A stretch of DNA of 64,000 nt from Bacteroidia bacterium. GTDB lineage: Bacteria; Bacteroidota; Bacteroidia; Flavobacteriales; Flavobacteriaceae. Below the pieces are notes generated by a model. It worked only from the letters and a program-made list of their open reading frames with translations. It searched no databases and had not been told where the DNA came from. Location of the stretch: contig JAUIDI010000001.1 in NCBI GenBank assembly GCA_030428705.1, positions 248,001 through 312,000 of the forward strand, in the 5' to 3' direction. The position numbers were made by a program, and so were the translations under genes. This document shows positions 30,663 to 40,173 of the stretch, one piece after another. Positions within the stretch are counted from its first letter, which is position 1. Every line of letters starts with the position of its first letter.

Positions 30663-33029
30663 ATGGAAACATTTATAGGAAAACCGATAAAGAGACGCGA
30701 AGATGCCCGTTTTCTAAAGGGGGCAGGCACCTATACCGACGATATAAAATTGCCGAAAATGGCCCACACGGCCTTTGTGCGAAGTCCGTATGCCCACGCA
30801 AAGATCCTTTCCATCGATACTTCGGAAGCCGGAAAATCCGAAGGTGTAATAGCCATTTATACCGGTAGCGATGGTTGCGGGGAATACGGGGTACCCTGTG
30901 GATGGCAGGTCGATTTCAAAAACGGCGAGACCATGCGCGAACCGAAACATCCGTTGTTGGCCAAGGACAAAGTAAAACATTTGGGCGAAGCCGTAGCCAT
31001 TATTGTAGCCGATACCTTGGCACAGGCCCGTGATGCCGCCGAATTAGTCGAAGTCGATTATGAGGAACTTCCCGCGGTTACCGATGCCAAAGCGGCTATG
31101 GAACAAGGCGCGCCAAAGGTACACGACGAATGGCCAGACAATGCGGCCTTCGATTGGTGCATTGGCAACGACAGGGCCGAAGTAGAGGCGGCCCTGGCCT
31201 CGGCCCATCACGTGACCGAAATGGAATATCGCAACCAGCGCCTGGCACCGAACGCCATCGAACCTCGTAGTTACATCGCCGATTACGATGTCAATGGAGA
31301 TAAATGGACGCTGTATACAAGTACCCAGAATCCGCATTTGATACGACTGCTCTTATGTGCCTTTGTTTTGGGAATTCCGGAGCATAAAGTGCGGGTGGTT
31401 TCCAAGGATGTGGGCGGCGGTTTCGGCAGCAAGATCTATCATTATACCGAAGAAGCTTTGTTGACATGGATTTCAAGGGAAATCGGAAGACCGGTGAAAT
31501 GGACCTCCGACCGAAGCGAGGCCTTTTTGACCGATGCGCATGGTCGCGATCATGTGGTAAAATCAAAAATGGGTTTTGATAAGGACGGAAAAATTGTAGC
31601 ACACCTTACCGATGAGTATTGTGCGATGGGGGCCTATCTTTCCACTTTTGCCCCTGCCGTACCGACCTATCTGCATGGTACATTGTTCCAGGGTGTATAT
31701 ACCACGCCATTGATTCATTTAAACGTGACCGCACCTTTTACACATACCGTCGCAGTAGATGCCTATCGCGGTGCGGGAAGGCCCGAAGCCACATATTTGC
31801 TCGAGCGTATGCTTTCGAAAGCTGCCAAGGAAATGGATATGGATCCTGCGGAAATCCGTTTTAAGAACTTCATTCCGCCCTTTGATGGGGTAAACGAACA
31901 GGGCTATCAAACGCAGGTGGCCCTACAATATGATAGTGGCAATTATGAAGGTGTTCTAAAACGCGGATTGGAAATGTTGGGCTATGAGGATTTCAGAAAA
32001 GAACAGGAAGCTGCCCGTAAGGATGGAAAACTTTTAGGGGTCGGTATTTCTACCTATATCGAAGGATGCGGTATCGCGCCCTCGGCCGTTGTCGGTTCGT
32101 TGGGTGCTCGGGCCGGACTCTATGAGGTGGGCCACGTTCGCGTACAACCCACCGGAAAAGTACAAGTGCTGACCGGGGCACATTCCCACGGGCAAGGCCA
32201 TGAAACAGTCTTTGCGCAATTCGTTGCCGATAAACTGGGCATAGCGATGGACGATGTCGAGATCGAACATGGCGACACCGATCAAGTGGCGTTCGGTATG
32301 GGAACCTATGGTTCGCGAAGTTTGGCCGTAGGCGGCAGTGCCATCATTAAAAGTATTGACAAAGTTTTGGAAAAAGGAGCCAAGATCGCCGCCCATAAAT
32401 TGGAGGCCGCCGAAGAGGATTTGGAATATGCGCAAGGAAAATGGACGGTCAAGGGTACCGACAAATCGGTTTCGTTCGGCGATGTTTCGTTGACAGCATA
32501 CGTTCCGCACGATTATCCCGAAGGTCTTGAGCCCGGGCTCGATTTTTCAAGTTTCTATGACCCCACAAATTTCACGTATCCATTTGGGGCGCATATAGCC
32601 GTGGTAGAGGTCGATGCCGAGACGGGCAAGACAAATCTCAAAAGATTTGTTGCCTGTGACGATGTGGGCAATGTAATGAACCCGATGATCGTAGAAGGAC
32701 AGATTCATGGCGGTGTGGTACAAGGAGTAGGGCAGGCGCTTTTGGAGGAAGTCGTTTACGACGAAGGCGGACAGATGATTTCCGGATCGTATATGGATTA
32801 TGCCATGCCACGGGCCGATGATGTGCCCAGCATAGAAACCGACAGAACGACGACCCCTTGTCCACATAACCCATTAGGGGTAAAGGGAGCTGGGGAGGCC
32901 GGGGCCATTGGTTCGACGCCCGCCGTTGTAAATGCAGTAGTCGATGCATTGTCCCATTTGGGTGTAACCGACATTCAGATGCCATTGACCCCTCAAAGGG
33001 TATGGAAGGCGATGCAGGCGCAAGCTTGA
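30663..33029 (+). CDS. Molybdenum hydroxylase large subunit, form II CoxL-like
   Basis: The 788-residue subunit belongs to the xanthine oxidase/aldehyde oxidase/CODH superfamily. It shows KRREDARFLKGAGTYTDDI at the N-terminus, GGGFGSKI (251-258) for cofactor contact, AYRGAGR (367-373) in the active-site loop, QGHET near 514, and GVKGAGEAGAIG close to the C-terminus with the catalytic Glu. True CO dehydrogenase (form I) has a Cys in the loop (AYRCSFR); AYRGAGR is form II, for which CO use is doubtful and other substrates are likely. The cofactor would be molybdopterin cytosine dinucleotide. No xdhC/coxF or mobA-like maturation gene is in the cluster. Confidence 0.92.
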   Translation: METFIGKPIKRREDARFLKGAGTYTDDIKLPKMAHTAFVRSPYAHAKILSIDTSEAGKSEGVIAIYTGSDGCGEYGVPCGWQVDFKNGETMREPKHPLLAKDKVKHLGEAVAIIVADTLAQARDAAELVEVDYEELPAVTDAKAAMEQGAPKVHDEWPDNAAFDWCIGNDRAEVEAALASAHHVTEMEYRNQRLAPNAIEPRSYIADYDVNGDKWTLYTSTQNPHLIRLLLCAFVLGIPEHKVRVVSKDVGGGFGSKIYHYTEEALLTWISREIGRPVKWTSDRSEAFLTDAHGRDHVVKSKMGFDKDGKIVAHLTDEYCAMGAYLSTFAPAVPTYLHGTLFQGVYTTPLIHLNVTAPFTHTVAVDAYRGAGRPEATYLLERMLSKAAKEMDMDPAEIRFKNFIPPFDGVNEQGYQTQVALQYDSGNYEGVLKRGLEMLGYEDFRKEQEAARKDGKLLGVGISTYIEGCGIAPSAVVGSLGARAGLYEVGHVRVQPTGKVQVLTGAHSHGQGHETVFAQFVADKLGIAMDDVEIEHGDTDQVAFGMGTYGSRSLAVGGSAIIKSIDKVLEKGAKIAAHKLEAAEEDLEYAQGKWTVKGTDKSVSFGDVSLTAYVPHDYPEGLEPGLDFSSFYDPTNFTYPFGAHIAVVEVDAETGKTNLKRFVACDDVGNVMNPMIVEGQIHGGVVQGVGQALLEEVVYDEGGQMISGSYMDYAMPRADDVPSIETDRTTTPCPHNPLGVKGAGEAGAIGSTPAVVNAVVDALSHLGVTDIQMPLTPQRVWKAMQAQA

Positions 33030-33206
33030 AGATGCTGCGGAAAGCAAGGAGCACGAAGTTTTAAGCATTAATGCGAATCAGGAAGAACGAATACGGAAGA
33101 AAAAACTAGAGACTTCGAGCACCGAGCTTCCAACTTTAGTAAACACCTCAGGTGAATATTCTAAAATGGTATTAAAAATAAAGAGAGAAAACAAACAACG
33201 TACAAA

Positions 33207-34010
33207 ATGATTCCAGCAAAATTTGATTATAAAAAAGTGAGCTCCGTTAAAGAAGCGGTCGATTTGCTCGATGAATATGGCTATGATGCCAAAATACTGT
33301 CTGGGGGGCATAGTTTGATTCCCGCAATGAAACTGCGGTTGAACCGCCCCGAGATTTTGGTCGATATCAGTGGTATCCATGGAATGGATTCGATTACCGA
33401 AGATGGGAATGAAATCGTCATCGGTGCCAATTGCACCCATAGTGCCATCGTCAATTCCGAATTGATAAATTCAGAACTCGATATTCTTGCCCAGACTGCC
33501 AAGTGTATCGGCGATGTTCAAGTACGTAATCGTGGAACTATCGGGGGAAGTCTGGCCCATGCGGATCCATCGGCCGATTATCCAGCAACCGTCTTGGCCT
33601 GTGATGCCAAAATCGAAGTCGAGGGTAAAAACGGAAAGCGTACCATTGCGGCGACCGATTTCTTTCAGGGAATTTTCACTACGGCCTTGGAAGACGATGA
33701 AATCATAACGGCGGTTCGATTCCCTAAAGTCACCAATGGAAACTATCAAAAATTCTTTCAGTCCGCCTCGCGCTTTGCGGTGGTCGGCGTAGCCGTGGTT
33801 AAAGAGGGGGGGTCGGTAAAAGTTGGGATTACGGGAGTTTCCGATACCCCGTATCGCGCAACGGCCGTTGAGAATGCCTATTCGGGCAATACCGGTGAAG
33901 CCGCCGATCATGCCGTGGACGGTGTCGAGGTTATGAGCGACCATTTCGCCGATGCCGAATACCGCTCCCATTTGGCCAAGGTATTTGTAAAAAGAGCATT
34001 GGAAGCCTAA
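33207..34010 (+). CDS. coxM: Molybdenum hydroxylase FAD-binding middle subunit (CoxM-like)
   Basis: A 267-residue protein with the FAD-contact motifs of the family: LSGGHSLIPAMKLRL (31-45) and RNRGTIGGSLAHADPSADYP (108-127). The C-terminal CO_deh_flav_C domain (SASRFAVVGVAVVKEGG) is present. It completes the S-L-M heterotrimer and delivers electrons to an external acceptor. It lies 177 bp after coxL; the spacer is AG-rich and contains a GAGCACCGAGC dispersed repeat, so gene order is S-L-M rather than the more usual M-S-L. A terminator follows. Confidence 0.92.
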   Translation: MIPAKFDYKKVSSVKEAVDLLDEYGYDAKILSGGHSLIPAMKLRLNRPEILVDISGIHGMDSITEDGNEIVIGANCTHSAIVNSELINSELDILAQTAKCIGDVQVRNRGTIGGSLAHADPSADYPATVLACDAKIEVEGKNGKRTIAATDFFQGIFTTALEDDEIITAVRFPKVTNGNYQKFFQSASRFAVVGVAVVKEGGSVKVGITGVSDTPYRATAVENAYSGNTGEAADHAVDGVEVMSDHFADAEYRSHLAKVFVKRALEA

Positions 34011-34033
34011 AAGAGTTTTACAAACGATATTTC

Positions 34034-34067
34034 AAACCCCGATGAGCACGTCGGGGTTTATTTTATA
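34034..34067 (+). terminator. Terminator of the molybdenum hydroxylase cluster
   Basis: AAACCCCGA (34034-34042), loop TGAGCACG, TCGGGGTTT (34051-34059) and then a T-rich tail, 24 bp after the coxM stop. Confidence 0.92.
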
Positions 34068-34086
34068 GCGTAGAAATAAACATATG

Positions 34087-34094
34087 TAATTTTG
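34087..34094 (+). promoter_or_regulatory. TAATTTTG -7 box ahead of the DUF6624 gene
   Basis: It matches TAnnTTTG exactly and lies 6 bp before the ATG at 34101, so the transcript would be nearly leaderless, as is common in flavobacteria. Confidence 0.5.
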
Positions 34095-34100
34095 TTAAAT

Positions 34101-34772
34101 ATGAAAAGGATACTTTTATTCCCCATTTTAAGCATTGCGCTAGTAAATTGCATAGGTGAGAAAAGAATTTCTGAAGAAGATAAAACAGCGATTTTATCAG
34201 AGTTGAATGAAATTAAAATACTTGACCAAAGATTCGCAGGTATTCCTCCAACCGATTTAACGGAGAAGCATGGCAATAAAAAAGCTTGGGAGATTTTTGA
34301 GGCCCAAAGAGATAGTATAGGCATGATAAATCAGCAAAAAATTAAAAATTTATATAAAGAATATGGTTATTTAGGTGAGAAAAAGGTTGGAGAGGATGCT
34401 GCATCAGATTTTTGGTTGCCAATTCAACATGCAGATAATGATGTTGCCTTTCAAAAGGAAATGTTGGATGCAATGGGTAAAGAAATTAAAAGTGGTAGTG
34501 ATGACAAATATCATTATGCAATGCTAGAAGATAGAATCAATATTAATCTAAATAGACCTCAACGGTTCGGCAGTCAATTGACTTATAATGAAAAAGGGCA
34601 AGCCATACCAAAAATTGGGCTTATTGATTCTACGATTGTTGACAGTCTTAGAAAAGAATTTAAGCTACCTAGTTTCAAAGAATATTACAATCAAATGATA
34701 ATCATGCACTTTGAAATGAATAAACAGATGTTTTTAGATAAAGGAATCACGGAACCTCAATTATACAAATAA
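34101..34772 (+). CDS. DUF6624 domain lipoprotein
   Basis: The 223-residue product has a lipobox near residue 17 (ALVNCIGEK). The mature part matches DUF6624: IKNLYKEYGYLGEKKVGEDA, WLPIQHADNDVAFQKEML with the conserved His-Ala-Asp, then YAMLEDRININLNRPQRFGSQ. Function is unknown. The gene is clearly AT-richer than the coxL region before it and has its own near-leaderless promoter. An upstream TTG start is possible but less likely. Confidence 0.87.
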   Translation: MKRILLFPILSIALVNCIGEKRISEEDKTAILSELNEIKILDQRFAGIPPTDLTEKHGNKKAWEIFEAQRDSIGMINQQKIKNLYKEYGYLGEKKVGEDAASDFWLPIQHADNDVAFQKEMLDAMGKEIKSGSDDKYHYAMLEDRININLNRPQRFGSQLTYNEKGQAIPKIGLIDSTIVDSLRKEFKLPSFKEYYNQMIIMHFEMNKQMFLDKGITEPQLYK

Positions 34773-34773
34773 G

Positions 34774-35142
34774 CTACTTTTTAGCCTTTTTCTTACTACT
34801 TTTTGCTATAGGGTTAAAATCCAAACACATTTGGATCCACAATTCCAGGTTGTTCTCCGAATCGATGCCTTCCTCCGAAACAAATACAAAACCCTTCATG
34901 GTGCGCCCGGTAAAGGTCATTTCACTGCAATGGGGTCGTTGTAAGGCCTTTTCATAATTGGGTTGGCCGACACGGCACATCAAGAGCGATGAATCGGTAT
35001 TTTTGTCGATATGCATGCCAAAGCACATTTTATCATCGACCATAAAACAAAGACCCCCCATCATTTTCTTTTCTTCAAAAGCTACCGATTTGTTCCTCAA
35101 AATGTTCCGGGCCCTGTCGGCCAGAAATTCATCGTATGCCAT
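34774..35142 (-). CDS. TfoX/Sxy N-terminal domain protein
   Basis: A 122-residue protein with a single TfoX_N domain: FLADRARNILRNKSVAFEEK, then KKMMGGLCFMVDDKMCFGMH, and FTGRTMKGFVFVSEEGID in the middle. The C-terminal tail is Lys-rich. Full-length TfoX/Sxy regulates competence in gammaproteobacteria, but stand-alone TfoX_N proteins are widespread with no proven role. It converges with the DUF6624 gene (1 bp between stops) and precedes a sugar isomerase-like gene on the same strand. Confidence 0.9.
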   Translation of the reverse strand: MAYDEFLADRARNILRNKSVAFEEKKMMGGLCFMVDDKMCFGMHIDKNTDSSLLMCRVGQPNYEKALQRPHCSEMTFTGRTMKGFVFVSEEGIDSENNLELWIQMCLDFNPIAKSSKKKAKK

Positions 35143-35148
35143 ATTGAT

Positions 35149-36129
35149 TTATTTTAAAGTTGTCCACACCTTTTTTAACAAAGCTTTCGTTGCCTTGATG
35201 CCCTCGTGTTCACTTAAATTTTCTCCTTCGTATTCGATTCCGATATAGCCGTCAAAGTTCGAATCTTTGACCAGTTGCAATAATTTCGGGTAATCGATCA
35301 GGCTTTGGTTGCCATCACTGTCAAAGTCATAGGTCTTCGCACTGACTCCTTTGGCATAGGGTAAGAATTCCTCAATTGCCTTGGCTTGTGGATAAATATC
35401 CGTACAGTTCTTACCGTTCGCCGTGCTTCCCCATTCTGTGGTCAAGCACCAATTGCCAAAATCGGGTAGCGTACCCAAAAAGGGATTGCCGATTTGTTTG
35501 ATGATGCCGGTAATAAAAAGAGCATTTGAGGTATGCAGGCCATGATTCTCGACCAACACATTGATTTCCTCCTTTGCCCCGTATTCGGCCAATTCCCCTA
35601 ATCCGTCGATCAATGAGGTTTCTAGTGCTTCCATGCTTCCCTTTCCGAAGGCATTGACCCGGATCGAATGACAACCCATAATCTTGGCGGCATTAATCCA
35701 TTTGAAATGGTTTTCGACGGCCTTTTTCCTCTCATTGGCATTCAAATTTCCAAGTTCACCTTCGTTGTCGACCATAATCAAAAGGCTTTTTACCCCTTCA
35801 TTTTCTGCCCTTTGCCTAAGTTGCGACCAAAACTTTTCCTTGTTGGCCATATCAACATAAAATTGATTTACATACTCCACGGCATCGATGTCGTAGGTAT
35901 TCTTTGCAATGGCGGCAAAATCAACAGCCTTTATATCACCTTTTTCGAGGGCGCGGTGCATCGACCATTGAGCCAATGAAATTTTCGGTACGGATATGTA
36001 TGGGTTTTCGCCCGAACTTTTTGCGGCACTTAATACCTGGGGGGCGGCCGCTATCGCAATTGCACCCAAGGCCGTATTTTTCATAAAGATTCTCCTGCCG
36101 TCAATTTTGGGTTTTTTTATTGAAGTCAT
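35149..36129 (-). CDS. Tat-exported sugar phosphate isomerase/epimerase-like TIM-barrel protein
   Basis: The 326-residue protein opens with a twin-arginine signal (GRRIFMKNTALGAIAIAAAP) and continues as an AP_endonuc_2/xylose-isomerase-like TIM barrel. Visible are SLAQWSMHRALEKGDIKAVD, GCHSIRVNAFG, NVLVENHGLH (metal-binding Glu/His context), LPDFGNWC and YIGIEYEGE. It probably isomerises or epimerises a sugar in the periplasm; exact substrate unknown. Three nucleotides separate it from the endonuclease/phosphatase gene upstream, suggesting co-expression. Confidence 0.88.
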   Translation of the reverse strand: MTSIKKPKIDGRRIFMKNTALGAIAIAAAPQVLSAAKSSGENPYISVPKISLAQWSMHRALEKGDIKAVDFAAIAKNTYDIDAVEYVNQFYVDMANKEKFWSQLRQRAENEGVKSLLIMVDNEGELGNLNANERKKAVENHFKWINAAKIMGCHSIRVNAFGKGSMEALETSLIDGLGELAEYGAKEEINVLVENHGLHTSNALFITGIIKQIGNPFLGTLPDFGNWCLTTEWGSTANGKNCTDIYPQAKAIEEFLPYAKGVSAKTYDFDSDGNQSLIDYPKLLQLVKDSNFDGYIGIEYEGENLSEHEGIKATKALLKKVWTTLK

Positions 36130-36132
36130 TTG

Positions 36133-36987
36133 TCATTTTTTAGGATTTAAAATTGCCACGACAGGTAAATGATCTGAAATGTGCTTGCCGGTATCGAGCC
36201 GCTCATCGATATGTTGATAATCCAACACCTCGAAATTTGAAACAAAAATATAATCGATCCGTCGTGATATAGGTTCCGAAATATTGAAACCATTGAAAGT
36301 ACCGACAGGACCGTTTTGCGATTTTTTCGAAAAAACCAATCCATCGTTCATTTTCCTTTTGATCGATCGGATGGGTTTTTCTTCGGGCATCAGGTTAAGA
36401 TCACCCATAAGTACGACAGGGAGCTTATCCGTATTGATCTGTCTGATTTTTTCAAGGATGAGCATTGCCGATTTCTTTCTCGCTTTCACACCTACATGAT
36501 CAAAATGGGTGTTAAAAACCCATAGCTTTGTACTGGTAATCTTATCTTCAAAAAGTCCATAGGTGCAGATACGCTCCAGAGCGGCATCCCAACCGACCGA
36601 AACTTTGTCCGGAGTTTTTGAAAGCCAAAAGGTATTGGAGCGCAGCAATCGATATTTTTCCGAATTATACAGAATAGGGGAGAACTCTCCCTTTTCCTTA
36701 CCATCGTCACGGCCCACTCCAATATAGGCATAGTTGGGCAACGCTTCGTCCAAATATTGTAACTGGTTAAAAAGTACTTCCTGCATCCCAATAAATGATG
36801 GTTTTTGCTGTTTTAGGAGATCGACCATACCTTCTTTACGATCGTTCCAGTTATTTACCGTGTCGTTAACGTTATCATATTTGATATTATACGTCATTAC
36901 CTTTACTGTTTGGGCAGTCAGCAACATCGGTAACAAAATCATCATTATGGTCCCTCCTTGTCGGAAACTTATTTTAGGGAAATCCAT
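36133..36987 (-). CDS. Secreted endonuclease/exonuclease/phosphatase family protein
   Basis: A 284-residue protein with a short signal peptide (IMMILLPMLLTAQT). The EEP fold motifs are present in order: VMTYNIKYDN (Asn), FIGMQEVLFNQ (metal Glu), VFNTHFDHVG (His), VVLMGDLNLMP (Asp-x-Asn), RRIDYIFVS and the terminal ISDHLPVVA (Asp-His). Catalytic residues look complete. Relatives hydrolyse phosphodiesters or sphingomyelin/inositol phosphates; export suggests nutrient scavenging. It follows the S9 peptidase gene by 5 bp. Confidence 0.9.
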   Translation of the reverse strand: MDFPKISFRQGGTIMMILLPMLLTAQTVKVMTYNIKYDNVNDTVNNWNDRKEGMVDLLKQQKPSFIGMQEVLFNQLQYLDEALPNYAYIGVGRDDGKEKGEFSPILYNSEKYRLLRSNTFWLSKTPDKVSVGWDAALERICTYGLFEDKITSTKLWVFNTHFDHVGVKARKKSAMLILEKIRQINTDKLPVVLMGDLNLMPEEKPIRSIKRKMNDGLVFSKKSQNGPVGTFNGFNISEPISRRIDYIFVSNFEVLDYQHIDERLDTGKHISDHLPVVAILNPKK

Positions 36988-36992
36988 TTGAA

Positions 36993-39014
36993 TTACTTGT
37001 CTTTATATTTATCGAACCACGCCAAGACGGCGGCTATTTTGGCAATCAGGTTACTAGGTCTATTGGCAATACCATGTGATGCCCCGGGAATACGGACCAT
37101 GGCCGTTTCGACCTTTTGCAGTTTCAGGGCCGCGTAAAGTTGTTCCGATTCCGCAATTGGGGTTCGATAATCTTCCTCGCCCGTCAAAAGCATGGTCGGC
37201 GTTTTGATATTGCCTACATACGACAATGGGGAACGTTTTAAATAGTTTTCCGGATTTTCCCAAGGTTTGTTGGGAAACCAATATTTATAAAAGAAACCGG
37301 GATTATCGGAATACAGTACAAAGCTATACCAATTGATTACGGGTTTGGCCACCACGGCCGCCTTGAAACGATCAGTCTTACCGACGATCCATGCGGTAAG
37401 TACGCCGCCGCCACTTCCACCGGTGACGAACAGTTTATTTTCATCAACGAACCCTTTGGCCAAAAGTGCATCGACTCCTGACATGAGGTCTTCATAATCG
37501 TGGTTGGGATAATCATGGTGAATCAGATTGCCGAATTCCTCGCCGTAGCCGGTGCTTCCCCTTGGGTTGGTATACAGTACTACGTAGCCGGCCGCTGCAT
37601 ACATCTGTATTTCTGCGGAGAAGACCGAACCGTAACTTGCAAACGGTCCCCCATGGATTTCCAATATCATGGGATATTTTTTTGAAGGGTCGAAATCGGG
37701 CGGGGTAACGACCCATCCCTGAACTTTGCGTTGGTCAAAAGATGATTCCCACCATAGTTCTTCCACCTTGCCCAAATTCTTGAAAGAGAAAAGGTCATCG
37801 TTGAGCCTTGTAATCCGATTGTTATTTCCTTTATAAGACGTTCCTAGATCGGCCGGATGTTCAGTGCCACCAAGGGTGTAGGCAAAATGGCCATTATTGG
37901 AAACGGTGAATTCGGCTTGGTTATAGGGCCTCCCCAAAGAGAGTCCGCCGAGGTTATCGGTAATTTTTGATACCCTGCCGTTCAGGGTCCGATATCCTAT
38001 TTTTGTATCGCCCTCATCATCGTATTGAAAATAAACGCCTTTGCCATCTCCCGCCCATTGTACGTTTTGAACGTCTCGATCCAAGCTTTGGGTGAGTTCG
38101 CGCATATTGGTTCCGTCAGCATTCATCACATAAAGTTTGGTCACCTGATAGCCTTGAAAGGAGTCATCAAAACCTGTATAGGCGATTTTGGTTCCGTCGG
38201 GGGATAGGGCCAAACCACCATCCGGACCAAACCGATTTGTCAGGGTGTCGATTTTACCACTTTTCAAATCGATTTTATAGATTTCACTATTGGCCGGCTC
38301 GAATTCATTGTTTTCGTGTAGGTTGGCAGAGAAATAGAGGCTTCTATTGTCTTTCGACCAAACCGGTCCTCCATGATCGTTGTCCGAAAAAGTCAATTGA
38401 CGTGGAGTACCTCCATCAGTGGAAAGGACAAAAATTTGGCTATATCCACTTTCCAGATAGCCGGCACCGTCTGCGCGATAGGTCATGTCATCGATGTAGG
38501 TCGGTGGTTTGTTCCATTTTGCTCCCTCCGGTTTTTGAGGCAGTTTTACAATCGATTCATGGTTTTTGGGTACGAACATCGTAAGGGCCAAATGTCGGTC
38601 GTCATGTGACCAGGACACCTGGGAAGGCCCCCTTGGCGTATTGGTAAGCGGAACAACCTCCTTGGTATCCATCCACATCATATACAGTTTGGTTTTGCTG
38701 TCGGCACTGTTCGAGCGATAGACCAGTTTTTTGCCGTCATGAGACCATCTCGGGGAAACACTGTTATGGTTTCCGGTGGTCAAGGGGCGATTGTTGCTTC
38801 CGTCAAAATCAACGATCCAAAGATTCGAAAGGTTTCTGTCGGTCATTACGTCCTTCGAATTGCGTACGTAGACAATTTTACTCCCGTCCGGTGAAATTTG
38901 CGGGTCAGAAACATATTCCATATCGAAAATGTCGATCGGCTCCAGGTTGGTAGGTTCTTGGCCAAAAGCCATGATCGTTGCAAGTAGCAGGAACGGGTGT
39001 ATTATTTTTTTCAT
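36993..39014 (-). CDS. S9 family serine peptidase (prolyl oligopeptidase-like)
   Basis: Starting at ATG 39014 the product is 673 residues with a signal peptide (FLLLATIMAFGQ); the frame open to 39095 adds an implausible extension. The N-terminal ~400 residues are a WD40/TolB-like beta-propeller with repeated DGSKIVYV-, DGKKLVYRS- and DGTKIAYTG-type blades. The C-terminal alpha/beta-hydrolase has Ser534 in GGSGGG, Asp615 in GEEDYRTP and His647 in GASHG. It is expected to release dipeptides or acyl-aminoacids from peptides in the periplasm. First gene of a three-gene unit. Confidence 0.93.
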   Translation of the reverse strand: MKKIIHPFLLLATIMAFGQEPTNLEPIDIFDMEYVSDPQISPDGSKIVYVRNSKDVMTDRNLSNLWIVDFDGSNNRPLTTGNHNSVSPRWSHDGKKLVYRSNSADSKTKLYMMWMDTKEVVPLTNTPRGPSQVSWSHDDRHLALTMFVPKNHESIVKLPQKPEGAKWNKPPTYIDDMTYRADGAGYLESGYSQIFVLSTDGGTPRQLTFSDNDHGGPVWSKDNRSLYFSANLHENNEFEPANSEIYKIDLKSGKIDTLTNRFGPDGGLALSPDGTKIAYTGFDDSFQGYQVTKLYVMNADGTNMRELTQSLDRDVQNVQWAGDGKGVYFQYDDEGDTKIGYRTLNGRVSKITDNLGGLSLGRPYNQAEFTVSNNGHFAYTLGGTEHPADLGTSYKGNNNRITRLNDDLFSFKNLGKVEELWWESSFDQRKVQGWVVTPPDFDPSKKYPMILEIHGGPFASYGSVFSAEIQMYAAAGYVVLYTNPRGSTGYGEEFGNLIHHDYPNHDYEDLMSGVDALLAKGFVDENKLFVTGGSGGGVLTAWIVGKTDRFKAAVVAKPVINWYSFVLYSDNPGFFYKYWFPNKPWENPENYLKRSPLSYVGNIKTPTMLLTGEEDYRTPIAESEQLYAALKLQKVETAMVRIPGASHGIANRPSNLIAKIAAVLAWFDKYKDK

Positions 39015-39162
39015 CCTTTCGATTTTGATGGTTTGTTTTGAATGCATTGAAGATAGCGATAATCTGTCTAAAAATTGAACTGCGAATCGTTTCACAAATT
39101 AGGCTAGGGGAAGGCTAAAAACTTCGTCGAATAATAGTAAATTGTAACAAATTAATAGGATT

Positions 39163-40152
39163 ATGAAAGTATTGTTTATTGGTGGAACGGGTAATATCAG
39201 TACGGCCTCAAGTCGTTTGGCGCTGGCGAAGGGTATTGATCTGTACTTGCTGAATCGAGGAAAGTTGAAAGTCGATTTGCCGGGAGCCACATCGATAGTC
39301 GGTGATATTTCAAAGCCCGAAACACTGAAAGAACTGGATGTCCATAAATGGGATGTGGTAGTCAACTGGATCGCATTCGAGGCCAATGATATCGAACGTG
39401 ATATACGACTGTTCAGGGGTAAGACCAAGCAATATATTTTTATAAGCTCGGCCTCGTGCTATCAGACCCCTTTGAGCTATCCGGTAATTACCGAATCGAC
39501 GCCGCTTTGCAACAATCTTTGGGATTATTCGAACAACAAGATCCAATGTGAAGACCGTTTGTTGAAAGCCTATCGGGAGGAAGGCTTCCCCATTACCATT
39601 GTGCGGCCGTCGTTGACCTATGATACGGTGATACCTATTGCCATCGGGGGGTTCGACAAATACAATACTGCTGATCGCATCTTAAAGGGAAAGGAAATCA
39701 TCATTCATGGTGACGGTACTTCACTGTGGACGGTCACCCATGCAGATGATTTTGCCAGGGGGTTTGTTGGACTTTTGGGGTTGACCCAGGCCATTGGCCA
39801 TGCTTTTCATATTACTTCGGATGAGGTCCTTACTTGGAACATGATCTATAAGATCTTGGCGGATAGTTTGGGAAAGGAAGCCAAAGTCGTGCATATCGCC
39901 TCTGATTTCATCTGTAAGATCGAGCCTTCGTTTACCGGGACACTGTTGGCCGACAAAGGAGAAAGCGTGATTTTCGACAATACCAAAATCAAGACCTTTG
40001 TACCGGGTTTTAAAGCGACCATCCCCTTTGCCGAAGGTATCAAGCGCACCTTGAAATGGCTGGACGAAAATCCCGAGCGAAAAATTATCGACCCTGAGAC
40101 GGAAGAAAAGATCGAGAATGTCTTGAAGGTTTATAAATCGTTGGCCAACTGA
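39163..40152 (+). CDS. NAD-dependent epimerase/dehydratase family protein
   Basis: The 329-residue protein has the extended-SDR nucleotide motif FIGGTGNIS (5-13) and a DISKPETLK strand-2 end. The catalytic region reads FISSASCYQTPLSY; the usual YxxxK is replaced or displaced, with YSNNKIQCEDRLL supplying Tyr and Lys (Y-x3-K). The C-terminal half contains TVTHADDFARGFVGLLG, typical of sugar-nucleotide or flavonoid-type reductases. Substrate unknown. It stands alone between two minus-strand units. Confidence 0.88.
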   Translation: MKVLFIGGTGNISTASSRLALAKGIDLYLLNRGKLKVDLPGATSIVGDISKPETLKELDVHKWDVVVNWIAFEANDIERDIRLFRGKTKQYIFISSASCYQTPLSYPVITESTPLCNNLWDYSNNKIQCEDRLLKAYREEGFPITIVRPSLTYDTVIPIAIGGFDKYNTADRILKGKEIIIHGDGTSLWTVTHADDFARGFVGLLGLTQAIGHAFHITSDEVLTWNMIYKILADSLGKEAKVVHIASDFICKIEPSFTGTLLADKGESVIFDNTKIKTFVPGFKATIPFAEGIKRTLKWLDENPERKIIDPETEEKIENVLKVYKSLAN

Positions 40153-40173
40153 CAGTCTTTTTGCGAATACAAT

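Noticed and set aside
31044-31337. Long antisense frames over the coxL gene
   Set aside because: GC-richer coding sequence naturally leaves such open frames; they match no family and contradict a well-supported gene.
30663-33029. Naming this gene as CO dehydrogenase
   Set aside because: The loop reads AYRGAGR (form II), lacking the AYRCSFR cysteine of form I, so CO as substrate is unsupported.
39014-39095. Longer N-terminus for the S9 peptidase
   Set aside because: The extra 27 residues precede a good signal peptide beginning MKKIIHPFLL and are not peptide-like.
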